Of a stretch of DNA of 64,000 bases, positions 8,890-16,740 are shown one piece after another. The position numbers and the translations under genes are program-made. Below the pieces are notes generated by a model, which worked only from the letters and a program-made list of their open reading frames with translations, made no database searches and had not been told where the DNA came from. Each line of letters starts with the position of its first letter. Position 1 is the first letter of the stretch. Source of the DNA: CBDCFV01 sp965216425. Lineage in GTDB: Bacteria; Chloroflexota; Dehalococcoidia; Lucifugimonadales; UBA3495. The stretch is from positions 1,309,619-1,373,618 of the forward strand of contig CBDCFV010000006.1 of the NCBI GenBank assembly GCA_965216425.1, in the 5' to 3' direction.

Positions 8890-9356
8890 GGAAGTTGCTG
8901 CAAATTCTGCATGATTTTTCGCCGCCTGATTGCGATCTCTGCCCGGTCTAATGCCGAGTCAGTTGGAGACAGGGCTTCCAGTTTGCTTCTGAGATGTAAG
9001 GCGTCTTCCGATTCACCCAAGCCTTCGCCGACCAACCGCATGTACTCGTTTAAAGCATTGACGAATTCGTTGCCGGGGGGCCGCTCCTCGGTTCCCATTA
9101 CAACAGTCAGCACATCGCCCGCAGTCGCTCCATATGTATGCCCAGCCGCACCGCCAGCAAATACGCTGACCCCTTCCCGGTAGAGCTCCACGACATGCTC
9201 CGGCTTGACGGTGGTTAGGACTTGAGGGCTGTGGGTAGATACGATGAATTGTGCGTTTGGGAAAGTCCGTAACAGATCCGACAGGACACGCTGCTGCCAC
9301 TTCGGGTGCAAGTGCAGGTCAACCTCATCAATTAGGACAACTGCTTCAGATTCTAG
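8886..9356 (-). pseudogene. PtuA-like AAA ATPase, C-terminal part (split by IS701-type element)
   Basis: C-terminal segment of an SMC/ABC-like ATPase: the Walker B strand with catalytic acidic pair in AVVLIDEVDLHLHPKWQ and the H-switch in FIVSTHSPQV, then a helical tail ending one codon into the HNH gene. The frame begins at the CTAG target duplicate of the element at 9357-10808. If the element is removed the frame extends in phase into 10813-10856, giving NPHLDNPLESEAVVL, the sequence expected before Walker B in this family. The Walker A half is not found nearby. Confidence 0.72.
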
Positions 9357-10808
9357 TACTACAACGACGGGTTTAAGGTGGCGGCTCCATCCTGCCTTCG
9401 CGGCGGGTGGAGCGGCGTCTCTCGTGGGAACGGCGAGCCCGTTCGTTGCGTAGCTGCGTCTCCTCCAGCCATAGCAGCAACTCCTCCGGCCCGAACTGCT
9501 CCCGGGGTAGCATCTCACGCACCACCCGGCACACCTGCGGTCTCGTGATCCGGGGCATCTTTCCCCCCCCAATCCTGCTGCAGGCCCAGCAGGAACGCTC
9601 CCCCCAGCAGGCACATGGCTATGTGGTGGTGCCAGCCTGCCCAGCTGCGGGTCTCGTATTCGTCCAGCCCCACGTCGCCCTTCTCAGTCTCAAACTCCGT
9701 TTCAATGCGCCACCTGGACCCACCCACGTACGCCAGGGTCTCCAAGGTTGTGTCTTCGGGAGCGTTGGACAGGTAGTAGCGATGCTCGCTGCCGTCCAGG
9801 TTCCGGCGCCAGACGGCCCATCCCTCCTCGCCGGGCTTGCGCCTCCTGGTGGCCCGCACCCGCTGGGCGCTGAACCGGTAGGTGCGCGGCCCCTGGCTTC
9901 CCTGGGCCACCGTTATCTCCTGCCAGGCCTCATCCGGCAGTTCATCACCGCGCTGCTCCATGGTCCGGCGCTGCCCAGACCGCAGCCTGGGTTTGCGGGG
10001 TCGCCCGAACCCTGGATATTCCGGACTGGTCCAAGCCGGCTCCAAGGGCCAGACCGTAGTGCTGCCCGGAACGTCCAGCACGTACCACATCCCCAGAGCC
10101 TCCAGTCCCTCCCGGAAGGACGGGGACATCCCGAAGGCGTCGTCTCCCGCAACCCACTGGGCCCTTAGGTAGCCCAGCTCCATGGCCCGCTCCAGCAGCT
10201 CCAGGGCCAACTCCGTCTTCGAGCGGTAGTTCCGCCGGTCCTCCGGCACACCCGCCGCAGCACACCGGTCCTGGTCGGAGGTCCAACTCTTGGGCAGATA
10301 CAGCCGCTTGTCTACCAACGCCCGGCCCAGCGGGCTGACGTAGGCCAGGAACATCCCACCCTGGCAGTTGGCCACCTTGCCCAGCCGGCCGCAGTACTGC
10401 CGGGCCACTCCCGCCGACTTCCTGCCCTGCTTGGGGAAGTCGCTCCCATCGAACACCCACACCGCCTCCGGGTGTCCCAGCCTGGGGGCCAAGTATTTCT
10501 GCAACCGCCCTATGACTGTCTCATCGGACCACCGGGCCTCGGTCAGAAAGCGCTGCATCGCCCGGGCCGAGATGCCCACCGATTCCGAGAGATTCTCGGC
10601 GTTGCGCCGCTCCTGGTCCTGCACCAGCAGCGCCTGAAGGTAATTCCCGCTGTGCTCCCGCCACTGCTTGCGGCCGAAGGAGGCCGCAAAGAAGGCGTGG
10701 AATTCCTGAAGGCTGTCGTAGACCCGCTCGAAGCTCTCCGCATCCATCACCCAAACCACCCAACATAATCTGTCCAGCCATCCTATCAGACAACTCGTCG
10801 TTGTAGTA
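9357..10808 (-). mobile_element. IS701-family-like insertion sequence
   Basis: 1452 bases with near-perfect terminal inverted repeats (TACTACAACGACG at both ends) and a four-base CTAG duplication at 9353-9356 and 10809-10812, matching the YTAR-type target of IS701 elements. It is inserted in the PtuA-like gene between the codons that precede Walker B. A short MITE with the same ends lies at 43895-44039. Confidence 0.82.
9515..10747 (-). CDS. IS701-family transposase
   Basis: About 410 residues, uninterrupted. The N-terminal region has the family look (FHAFFAASFGRKQWREH), followed by the DDE_5-type catalytic core: WVFDGSDFPKQGRKSAGVARQ with the first aspartate, WVAGDDAFG with the second, and a C-terminal GGSRWRIETEFETEKGDVGLDEYE segment carrying the glutamate. 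The ATG at 10747 is used; a GTG four codons upstream is possible. It catalyses cut-and-paste movement of its own element. Confidence 0.85.
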   Translation of the reverse strand: MDAESFERVYDSLQEFHAFFAASFGRKQWREHSGNYLQALLVQDQERRNAENLSESVGISARAMQRFLTEARWSDETVIGRLQKYLAPRLGHPEAVWVFDGSDFPKQGRKSAGVARQYCGRLGKVANCQGGMFLAYVSPLGRALVDKRLYLPKSWTSDQDRCAAAGVPEDRRNYRSKTELALELLERAMELGYLRAQWVAGDDAFGMSPSFREGLEALGMWYVLDVPGSTTVWPLEPAWTSPEYPGFGRPRKPRLRSGQRRTMEQRGDELPDEAWQEITVAQGSQGPRTYRFSAQRVRATRRRKPGEEGWAVWRRNLDGSEHRYYLSNAPEDTTLETLAYVGGSRWRIETEFETEKGDVGLDEYETRSWAGWHHHIAMCLLGGAFLLGLQQDWGGKDAPDHETAGVPGGA

Positions 10809-10812
10809 CTAG

Positions 10813-10856
10813 CGGGTTGTCCAAATGTGGATTGCCTTGTGCCATCCTACGGGCTA
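10813..10856 (-). pseudogene. PtuA-like ATPase, internal slice between two insertions
   Basis: Fourteen codons reading ARRMAQGNPHLDNP, in phase with the ATPase part at 8886-9356 once the IS701-type element is removed. It is cut on the other side by MITE 1 at a TA. The next 29 bases of the same gene (12433-12461) lie beyond the MITE-IS630-MITE stack and give LEVNQIL in phase, preceded by a stop. Confidence 0.55.
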
Positions 10857-11003
10857 AACTAAAGCCAAGGTGGGATGTGCATGTGGCGGAGGTTAAGCGG
10901 CGGTGCCGAACCGTCCTCCAGGTACAGATGGAAGAGCTTCACTGTGGCATCTAAGCCGATCTTCAGGGACCCACAAATGTAGATTCCACCTTGGCTTTAG
11001 TTT
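10857..11003. repeat. MITE 1, non-autonomous derivative of the IS630 element at 48 kb
   Basis: 147 bases flanked by TA. Ends read AACTAAAGCCAAGGTGGGATGTGCA and, inverted, AACTAAAGCCAAGGTGGAAT. These match the termini of the full element at 48180-49437 (AACCAAAGCCAAGGTG). No coding capacity. Confidence 0.75.
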
Positions 11004-11046
11004 AGTACCGTTTCAATTTAATTCTATTGGATAGATATGTTTGAGC

Positions 11047-12202
11047 TTACTGCGAGCGTCCCCCGGTCGTGGCCGAGGGCAGGCTCTGGGTGGAGAACCG
11101 CCAGTCTATGATGGCGGCGGCCCCGTTGCGCTCGTGTTCGAGCGCCGCGACCTCCCGTATCAGCAACGCTTCATCGCCGACCCGGCGGTTCAAACACTGT
11201 CTGCTGAAGACGCTGAACTCGATTTCAGCCATGTTCAACCAGCTTCCGTGATTGGGTGTGTGGTGAAGCTCCAAGCGTTTGGCTATGCGGCGCGCCTCGG
11301 ACGGTGCAAACGCTTCGTAGAGCGAGCCGGGCTTGTGGGTGTTGAGATTGTCCAGGACCAGCCGGACCACTGTGGCGTCAGGATAGGCCTCGTCCACCAG
11401 CCACTTCATCTGTTCAGCGAAGTCCACGGCAGTCCGGCGCCCGGTCACCTTGACGTGCCTCCACCCACCCTTCGGTTCACAGAACATGAACAGGTTCCGG
11501 GTCCCGTTTCGCTGGTACTCAGTGTCATAGCGCTCCACCCGTCCGGGGGCGGCCTCAATGGGAGGCCTCACGTCCTCGACCAACTGCTTGGAGGTCTCGT
11601 CGAAACACACCACCGGACGCTCCCGGTCATACTCTTCGTGATAAAGAGCCTGCCCCGTACTGGATACGGGGTCCAGTACGTCCTCCATCCGGGCGACGAA
11701 CTCCCCGCTCAGCTTGGGGATGCACCATTCCTTTTTCTTCCACAGCCTGCCCCGTTGCAGAACGGGGGCTTGAGTTCGTTTTTTTGAGTATCTGGCGCAC
11801 CGTCTCCAAGGAGATGCTCCCGGCAAACTCCATCTCCACCACCTTGTCCGCCAGCAGATGGAGCGTCCAGTTTACATGTCCTTCGGGTGGACTGCTGCAC
11901 GCGACGGCAACCAGGTGCGCTTCCTGCTTGCCGTCCAACTTGCGCTCCCGGCCCGGCCGTGGCTTGTCATTGATGGCGGCATCAAGTCCTTCCTCGACGA
12001 ACCGCTTCCGCACTCTGGCAACGGTAGCGGCGTTGATCAAAAGCACACCGGCTATCTCACGGTCCCGAAGTCCTTCATCTGCTTTGAGCAGCGCCAGCGC
12101 CCGCTTGACGGTGCGGACTGACGGCTTGCCCCGGTGGGAAACCTCATTGAGACGGGAGCGTTCGGATTCAGCCAGCTTGACTTTATACTTGATGGCAGCC
12201 AT
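11047..12202 (-). CDS. IS630-family transposase in two overlapping frames
   Basis: The upstream frame (start MAAIKYKVKLAESERS at 12202) holds the helix-turn-helix (DREIAGVLLINAATVARVRKRF). The downstream frame holds the DDE core: VVCFDETSKQLVE, LVLDNLNTHKPG and WLNMAEIEFS. The two share a run of seven A (11779-11785, read on the minus strand), and going from one to the other needs a +1 shift or loss of one A by slippage. A hairpin at 11750-11767 lies eleven bases downstream of the run. IS630 elements are known to use such signals, so expression as a fusion is plausible. The C-terminus ends in a palindromic-element-derived tail (QSLPSATTGG). Confidence 0.75.
11058..11087. repeat. In-gene palindromic element at the transposase C-terminus
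   Basis: Reverse orientation: CGTCCCCCGGTCGTGGCCGAGGGCAGGCTCTGG. It supplies the last dozen codons of the IS630-b transposase and is present at the same place in copy 2 (25090-25119). Confidence 0.5.
11646..11671. repeat. In-frame palindromic element encoding a PVSSTGQAL-type peptide
   Basis: GAGCCTGCCCCGTACTGGATACGGGG inside the catalytic frame; on the coding strand it adds DPVSSTGQALY without breaking the frame. Also present in copy 2. The same core recurs in unrelated transposases here. Confidence 0.6.
11743..11785 (-). promoter_or_regulatory. Putative ribosomal or transcriptional frameshift signal
   Basis: Seven consecutive A on the minus strand (11785 to 11779) followed after eleven bases by the stem CCCCGTT-CTGC-AACGGGG (11767-11750). 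The same A7 plus hairpin pair occurs in the distinct IS630 element at 8032-8073 and in copy 2 at 25775-25817, so it is conserved between two element types. Confidence 0.55.
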
Positions 12203-12286
12203 GTCTGGATACTCCCCCACAGAAAGATCATACCCAAGTATGACTGCCTTCTTATATTCTTACAAATCTATCTGGAAGTAGTACTA

Positions 12287-12432
12287 AACTAAAGCTAAGG
12301 TGGAATGTACATATCTCAGGACCGCAATATCGGTGCCGACCGCGTTGGCGACCAAAGGTGATATGACGAGCCGTGGAGTCCTTTCGGTCGTCTTCAAGAT
12401 CCCGAAATGCACATCCCACCTTGGTATTGGTT
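12287..12432. repeat. MITE 2, same family as MITE 1
   Basis: 146 bases flanked by TA (12285-12286, 12433-12434). Left end AACTAAAGCTAAGGTGGAATGTACA, right end inverted AACCAATACCAAGGTGGGATGTGCA. Lies directly against IS630-b copy 1, which entered the TA shared with MITE 1. Confidence 0.75.
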
Positions 12433-12458
12433 TAGGATCTGATTTACCTCTAGTTAGT

Positions 12459-13547
12459 CTAGTGTCCTGTATCTAAAGTGCGTCGGCAAAAGCGGGCCAC
12501 GCTGGCCAGGATTTGGTCAGCGGTCTTGGTCCAGACAAAGGGCTTGGGGTCTTCGTTGGTGACGTCCAGGTAACGGTAGATGGCAGCCTCCAGTTCACCG
12601 CTGCTCTGGTGCACGCCCCTGCGCAACTGCTTTTCGGTGAGCAGCCCAAACCAGCGCTCCACCAGGTTCAGCCAGGAGGCGCTGGTGGGCGTGAAGTGGA
12701 TATGGAAGCGGGGCCGTTTGGCGAACCAGTTCCGGATCAGCGCCGTCTTGTGGGTGGCGTAGTTGTCCGCAATCAGGTGCACGTCCAACCCGGCGGGCAC
12801 CTCGGACTCGATGGCATCGAGGAACTTGCGGAACTCCACGGCCCGGTGGCGGCGGTGGCACTGGCCAATCACCTTGCCGGTCCTGGCGTCCAAAGCGGCG
12901 AAGAGGGACGTGGTGCCGTGGCGCACGTAATCATGGGTGCGCCGCTCCACCTGGCCCGGGCGCAGGGGCAACAGCGGCCTGGTGCGGTCCAGGGCCTGGA
13001 TCTGGGACTTCTCGTCCACGCACAAGACCAACGCCCGGTCCGGTGGATCAAGGTAGAGGCCCACAATGTCCCGCACCTTTTCGATGAAGAAGGGGTCCGC
13101 CGACAGCTTGAAGGTTTCGGTGCGGTGAGGTTGCAGTGCGAAGGCGCGCCAGATGCGGCTGACCGTGGTGTGGCTCAGACCGGAACGCTGGGCCATGGAC
13201 CGGGTGCTCCAGTGCGTGGCGTCCTTGGGTGTGGACTCCAGCGTCAGCGTAATCACCCGTTCCACGTCTTCATCAGTAACCGCTCGCGGTCGGCCGCTGC
13301 GGGGCTCGTCCGACAGGCCGTCCAATCGCCGTTCCAAGAACCGGGAACGCCACTTCCCCACCGTTTCGTCGGACACCTCCAAGTCGGCAGCCACTGCGAT
13401 GTTGCTGCGGCCTTCGGCGCAGGCCAGAATCATTCTGGCCCGCAGCGCCAGGCCCTGCGTCGTCTTGGGGCGACGAACCCACCGTTCCAGCGTTTCCCTT
13501 TCGGTGTCGTCCAATATCAGCGGCGGCATTGGCCTTCCGATCGCCAT
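12459..13547 (-). CDS. IS630-family transposase, type a
   Basis: 362 residues, intact. N-terminal helix-turn-helix region (RSNIAVAADLEVSDETVGKW), a Winged-helix/Homeo-like second part, then the DDE core: LVLCVDEKSQIQALD, HLIADNYATHKT and WLNLVERWFGLLT. The ATG at 13547 is preferred because an AGGAG site stands ten bases upstream. The stop codon is formed by the TA target duplicate plus the next flanking base, so the last codon depends on the insertion site. All three copies in the window encode essentially the same protein. Confidence 0.88.
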   Translation of the reverse strand: MAIGRPMPPLILDDTERETLERWVRRPKTTQGLALRARMILACAEGRSNIAVAADLEVSDETVGKWRSRFLERRLDGLSDEPRSGRPRAVTDEDVERVITLTLESTPKDATHWSTRSMAQRSGLSHTTVSRIWRAFALQPHRTETFKLSADPFFIEKVRDIVGLYLDPPDRALVLCVDEKSQIQALDRTRPLLPLRPGQVERRTHDYVRHGTTSLFAALDARTGKVIGQCHRRHRAVEFRKFLDAIESEVPAGLDVHLIADNYATHKTALIRNWFAKRPRFHIHFTPTSASWLNLVERWFGLLTEKQLRRGVHQSSGELEAAIYRYLDVTNEDPKPFVWTKTADQILASVARFCRRTLDTGH

Positions 13548-13627
13548 GATCATCCCTCTCCTGAGTCGGTGATCGAAAGAATACCTCATTGCGAACACTA
13601 TTACTACTAACTTCAGTTACACCACAT
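12462..13627 (-). mobile_element. IS630-family insertion sequence, type a, copy 1
   Basis: 1166 bases between duplicated TA (12460-12461, 13628-13629). Ends: GTGTCCTGTATCTAAAG and, inverted, ATGTGGTGTAACTGAAG. Two further copies at 34969-36134 and 38026-39191 are the same length and almost identical. Confidence 0.85.
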
Positions 13628-13670
13628 TAGACTAGGATACCTTCCACGATAGAGGAAGGTAAACAATCAG

Positions 13671-14303
13671 GTGTTTTATTGTCATCCACCGGAGGTGTTT
13701 CCCATCGATCCCGCAGTATTCGGTTACATCAGGGTATCCCAGGCAGAGGGAGAGAGCGGGCTGGCCACCCAGCGCCGGATCCTCACCGACCACGGGCTCA
13801 GGGACGACCGCATCTTCACCGACGTGGCCTCGGGTCGGAACATGAACAGGCCCTAATGGAAGGAACTCCGCGGGATGCTCAAACCCGGGGACACGGTGGT
13901 GGTCCCGAGGATCGACTGTTTGGCGCGGAACCTCACTGAGGGGCTCAGGTCCATTGAGCAGCTTCACGGTCAGGGCATCAACATCCGCTCCTTGGCGGAG
14001 GGGCTGGACACCGGCGACGACAGCCCCACCTCCCGCCTCATGCTCCATATGCTGCTCTCACTGGCGGAATGGGAGAGGGACACCATACGGGACCGGATCA
14101 GGACCGGCGTGGACCGCGCCGCCGCGGAGGGGAGAACCGGCGAAAGGCCTCCGGCCTTGTCATCGGAGAAGATGGAGGCCGTCAAAGCCTTTCTGGAGAA
14201 CGGCGGGTCGGTCAGCGCCACGGCCAGGACATTCGGCGTAAGTCGTCCAACCGTGCGCGCCGTTCGGGACGGAACCTACCCGAGCCAACACGACACAACT
14301 TGA
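13671..14303 (+). pseudogene. Serine recombinase (resolvase/invertase) with one internal stop
   Basis: About 210 codons in one frame. The resolvase fold starts with FGYIRVSQAEGESGLATQ, whose serine after RV is the expected nucleophile, continues with FTDVASGRNMNRP, then MLKPGDTVVVPRIDCLARN and RLMLHMLLSLAEWERD, and ends with a helix-turn-helix (SVSATARTFGVSRPTVRAV). The only lesion is a TAA at 13854-13856, just after MNRP, where relatives have a sense codon; the frame is otherwise unbroken. A GTG at 13695 after GGAG is an alternative start. It may have moved the adjoining cargo (DUF4238 gene, BrnT/BrnA). Stop-codon error or true nonsense cannot be told apart. Confidence 0.8.
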
Positions 14304-14557
14304 CGCCGTAGCGAGTACAAGCTTGAGCACCGTACAGCGTGGTGCCCATGGCGAATCGCAGAAATGCTCCCGCTCTCAGTGTCCGGGTACCGGGCGTTTC
14401 ACCTGTGGAATTACCTCGAACAACTGCCCCGGCTTCAGCGTGTGCTGAGAGTGATTAGGCACGTTTGTGGCTTTATTCGATGTGGTTGTGTTGCTTGATG
14501 ATCCCCCATCGGACACTTAACCTCACTTTAAACAGCCGCGTAGGAGTGAGCAAGCAT

Positions 14558-15466
14558 ATGGTCCGTAACGCACCAAAACGACAACATTATATTCCTGAGA
14601 TGCTACTCAACAACTTTTGTGACGAAAGTGGTCGTGTCTGGGTAGCCAATGGAACCAGGGTTTATCCGACCATCCCCAGAAAAGTGTTCGTTCAAGGCCA
14701 CCTCTACACGAGGTCAATTTTCGGGAATTCTCTGAAATATGCTGCTGAAGAAGACTTCCTGAAGTCCATTGAAAAGAGCTACGAATATGAGGATCGCCTC
14801 GGCGAGATCGAAGGTAGAGCGGGACCCGCGGTGAAGCAGATCGTTAATCAAGGGCGCCAGGGGGAATGCCCGCAACTCTCGATAGAGCTGACGGATGCTT
14901 GGAAACGTTTCGTCATTGCCATGGCTCGTCGTACGCCTGAGTCTCAAGATCGTGTGGCTGCGTCCGAGGGGCACGTCGACGACTACTACGAAGTAGCCAA
15001 GGAATCTCCCAATCGGAATGGTTATCCTTGGCCTGATAGAGAGTTTCTCTATCAGGACCGCCGGGTTCTGAAACATAAGAACTTGGTATTGAGGAATATC
15101 GATGCCAAGTTCGCCGCTGGAGATGATCCCCATGCAGAAAAAGAAACACAGAGGTTCTCTCGGGAGACTGGGTTGTGCGTATTGGTCATCCGCATACCCG
15201 GGAGGAGCTTTGTCATCGGGAGCCATGGGCTTACGATAGTTGACCGTAACCTCGTGGAGAATGTCACCGCCATTAGTTGGCTCCCTATCGCCCCTGACAT
15301 TGCAGTCGGCGTAACTCCATTCCCAAATAGGGAATTTCTATCCTTTCTCGACAGCAACAATGGTGGCGAGCAGGTCATCTCTGCGATGAACACTGCTACC
15401 TCCGCCATGAGCGAGATAATTGTCGGACAATCTGAAGCGCTTGTACGCTCACTGGGGAAAGGGTAA
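14558..15466 (+). CDS. DUF4238 domain protein
   Basis: 302 residues. The start MVRNAPKRQHYIPEMLLNNF is the diagnostic N-terminus of DUF4238 proteins (conserved QHYIP followed by LxNF). The middle is helical, and the C-terminal third is beta-rich with FVIGSHGLTIVD and a SWLPIAPDIAVGV segment, also seen in the family. The ATG at 14558 follows an AGGAG; upstream in-frame codons are not supported. Function is not established; genes of this family are common in accessory islands. The 254-base gap before it shows no gene. Confidence 0.72.
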   Translation: MVRNAPKRQHYIPEMLLNNFCDESGRVWVANGTRVYPTIPRKVFVQGHLYTRSIFGNSLKYAAEEDFLKSIEKSYEYEDRLGEIEGRAGPAVKQIVNQGRQGECPQLSIELTDAWKRFVIAMARRTPESQDRVAASEGHVDDYYEVAKESPNRNGYPWPDREFLYQDRRVLKHKNLVLRNIDAKFAAGDDPHAEKETQRFSRETGLCVLVIRIPGRSFVIGSHGLTIVDRNLVENVTAISWLPIAPDIAVGVTPFPNREFLSFLDSNNGGEQVISAMNTATSAMSEIIVGQSEALVRSLGKG

Positions 15467-15821
15467 CCAACTCACCTGGATGAACCACTGGACGGGTAAA
15501 GTAGACGATGACCAACCAAGCGGCCGTTTGTTCCAGTTATGGTCCACAATGGACACCCAAGGCGCGGACGTGCCCCACCGAATGCACCCAATCCCTGTGA
15601 CGGCCACGTCGGCCGGGGAAGGCTCACCGGCCATAGTACCGGTCGCATTCATGGCGTGGTTCCACGCGGCCTTGCACAACAAATGCCAACTGGCGCTCAA
15701 AAAAACTTTTCTGCACAGCAAATAGCCTGCAGCCAAGCACTTCACCCGACCGGAAAACGAAACCGGAGCCGACCCGTCGACTGTTCCCAGAAGACAGAGT
15801 AAACATCTACACAGGACCGAT
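15467..15821. other. Intergenic spacer before the BrnT/BrnA pair
   Basis: 355 bases. A 101-codon plus-strand frame (15420-15725) overlaps the end of the DUF4238 gene and has no domain or ribosome-binding site, so I do not call it. The promoter of brnT should lie here but I see no convincing -35/-10 pair. Confidence 0.4.
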
Positions 15822-16106
15822 ATGACCCCAAAACCCGGCCCTCCATACGAATGGGACGAAGACAAGCGCCACCATAATATCGAGCTGCACGGCGTCGACT
15901 TCACGCTGGTAGACTGCGCAAACTGGCCCGCCGCCACACACCGGCGCAGTGATAGGCAAGGCGAGTTGCGGTACTCTTCATACGTCCCCGTAGACGACAG
16001 GGTCTACAATGTGGTCTGGACTCCCAGGGACCACTCCACCCGCATCATCAGCTTCAGAAAGGCCAACTCAAGGGAGACGGCACGCTATGACAGAGAAAAA
16101 CTCTAG
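15822..16106 (+). CDS. brnT: BrnT-family ribonuclease toxin
   Basis: 94 residues, the normal size. The opening EWDEDKRHHNIELHGVDF matches the BrnT signature (W-D-x-x-K-x-x-x-N, then HGV-F). The later RYSSYVPVDDRVYNVVWTPRD and RIISFRKANSRE carry the basic and polar residues of the fold. BrnT is an mRNA-cleaving type II toxin related to RelE, neutralised by BrnA. The gene overlaps brnA by 20 bases, the usual toxin-first order. It sits next to the damaged recombinase and the DUF4238 gene as island cargo. Confidence 0.85.
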   Translation: MTPKPGPPYEWDEDKRHHNIELHGVDFTLVDCANWPAATHRRSDRQGELRYSSYVPVDDRVYNVVWTPRDHSTRIISFRKANSRETARYDREKL

Positions 16107-16431
16107 GCTCATTTACCCGACTCCCGAGGAAGACGCCGAGATCAACCGCCAGATAGCGGAAGACCCGGACACCCGGGAATGGACCGACGAGGACTGGGCC
16201 AACGCCAAGTCCACCGAAGAACTCTTCCCCGAGGCCGCAAAGGCGGCCCGTAAGCGCCAAGCCGACCTGGACGCCGGACGTACGGAGTACATCACCTTAC
16301 TCCTCGACCGCGACACCATCAACTGGTTCAAGGCCCAGACGGGCGAGGACGGAGACACCGGCGGAACAAAGTGGATGATACTGGCCGAGAAGACGCTCCG
16401 AGAGCATGCCCGACAGGAAGGCATAGTCTGA
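16087..16431 (+). CDS. brnA: BrnA-family antitoxin
   Basis: 114 residues starting inside brnT. The C-terminal half has the ribbon-helix-helix: a strand (EYITLLLDRDTINWFKAQ), then a second helix ending MILAEKTLREHA. The acidic N-terminal half (RQIAEDPDTREWTDEDW) is the toxin-binding part in the family. BrnA represses its own operon by binding a palindromic operator upstream of brnT. One odd point is an inserted EDGDTGG where family members usually have a tight RG-G turn. Confidence 0.82.
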   Translation: MTEKNSRLIYPTPEEDAEINRQIAEDPDTREWTDEDWANAKSTEELFPEAAKAARKRQADLDAGRTEYITLLLDRDTINWFKAQTGEDGDTGGTKWMILAEKTLREHARQEGIV

Positions 16432-16503
16432 CAGAATAGCGGAAGACCCGGAGCGTCACTCTCTGACGAACATACACCTGACTCCCTGAATTAAAACACA
16501 TTC

Positions 16504-16541
16504 TGCACAATGAATCGGAATTAAAAAGGATCCATTGTGCA
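16504..16541. other. Inverted repeat downstream of brnA
   Basis: TGCACAATG, then about twenty bases, then CATTGTGCA: a nine-base stem. There is no T run after it, so terminator function is doubtful; it may be an RNA hairpin or protein-binding site. Confidence 0.4.
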
Positions 16542-16570
16542 AAGCCGTTCCACGCTCTTCCCCTCTCCAC

Positions 16571-16640
16571 TTTCCCCCTACTCCCAGGACACCGCCCTCT
16601 CAAGGCGGAGATCGCGGGTTCGACCTTCATCAGGTCTCCC
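16571..16640 (+). other. tRNA-Glu-like fragment 1
   Basis: AGGACACCGCCCTCTCAAGGCGG reproduces the D-arm edge, anticodon stem and loop of a tRNA-Glu with anticodon CUC, and GCGGGTTCGA follows at the right distance as the T-arm. The acceptor stem and most of the D-arm do not pair and the 3' half of the T stem is missing, so this is a relic or mimic, not a working tRNA. Confidence 0.4.
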
Positions 16641-16659
16641 GTGTGAGTTCCTGTAGGTT

Positions 16660-16740
16660 TCTGTGCCCCGGTCGCCTGGCCAGGTTAGGACGCCACCCTT
16701 TCAAGGTGGAGATCGGCAGGTCGAGTACTACCACGATACC
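16660..16740 (+). other. tRNA-Glu-like fragment 2
   Basis: GGTTAGGACGCCACCCTTTCAAGGTGG resembles tRNA-Glu with anticodon UUC, followed by AGATCGGCAGGTCGAG in T-arm position. As in fragment 1, no complete cloverleaf forms. The two lie about 100 bases apart and share the unusual AGATC variable-loop string. Confidence 0.38.

Larger units (their letters stand above)
11006..12284 (-). mobile_element. IS630-family insertion sequence, type b, copy 1
   Basis: 1279 bases inserted at a TA that is also the shared boundary of MITE 1 and MITE 2. Ends: GTACCGTTTCAATTTA and, inverted, GTACTACTTCCAGATA. Nearly identical to copy 2 at 25037-26316; one T indel near 11040 and a few substitutions separate them. 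Carries a two-frame transposase gene. Confidence 0.85.

Noticed and set aside
12513..13610. 365-codon frame antisense to the IS630-a transposase, repeated at all three copies
   Set aside because: Conserved only because the transposase is; high GC opens the antisense frame and no domain is recognisable.
16571..16740. Calling two functional tRNA-Glu genes
   Set aside because: Neither closes an acceptor stem or a full T stem; only the anticodon arm and nearby bases fit.
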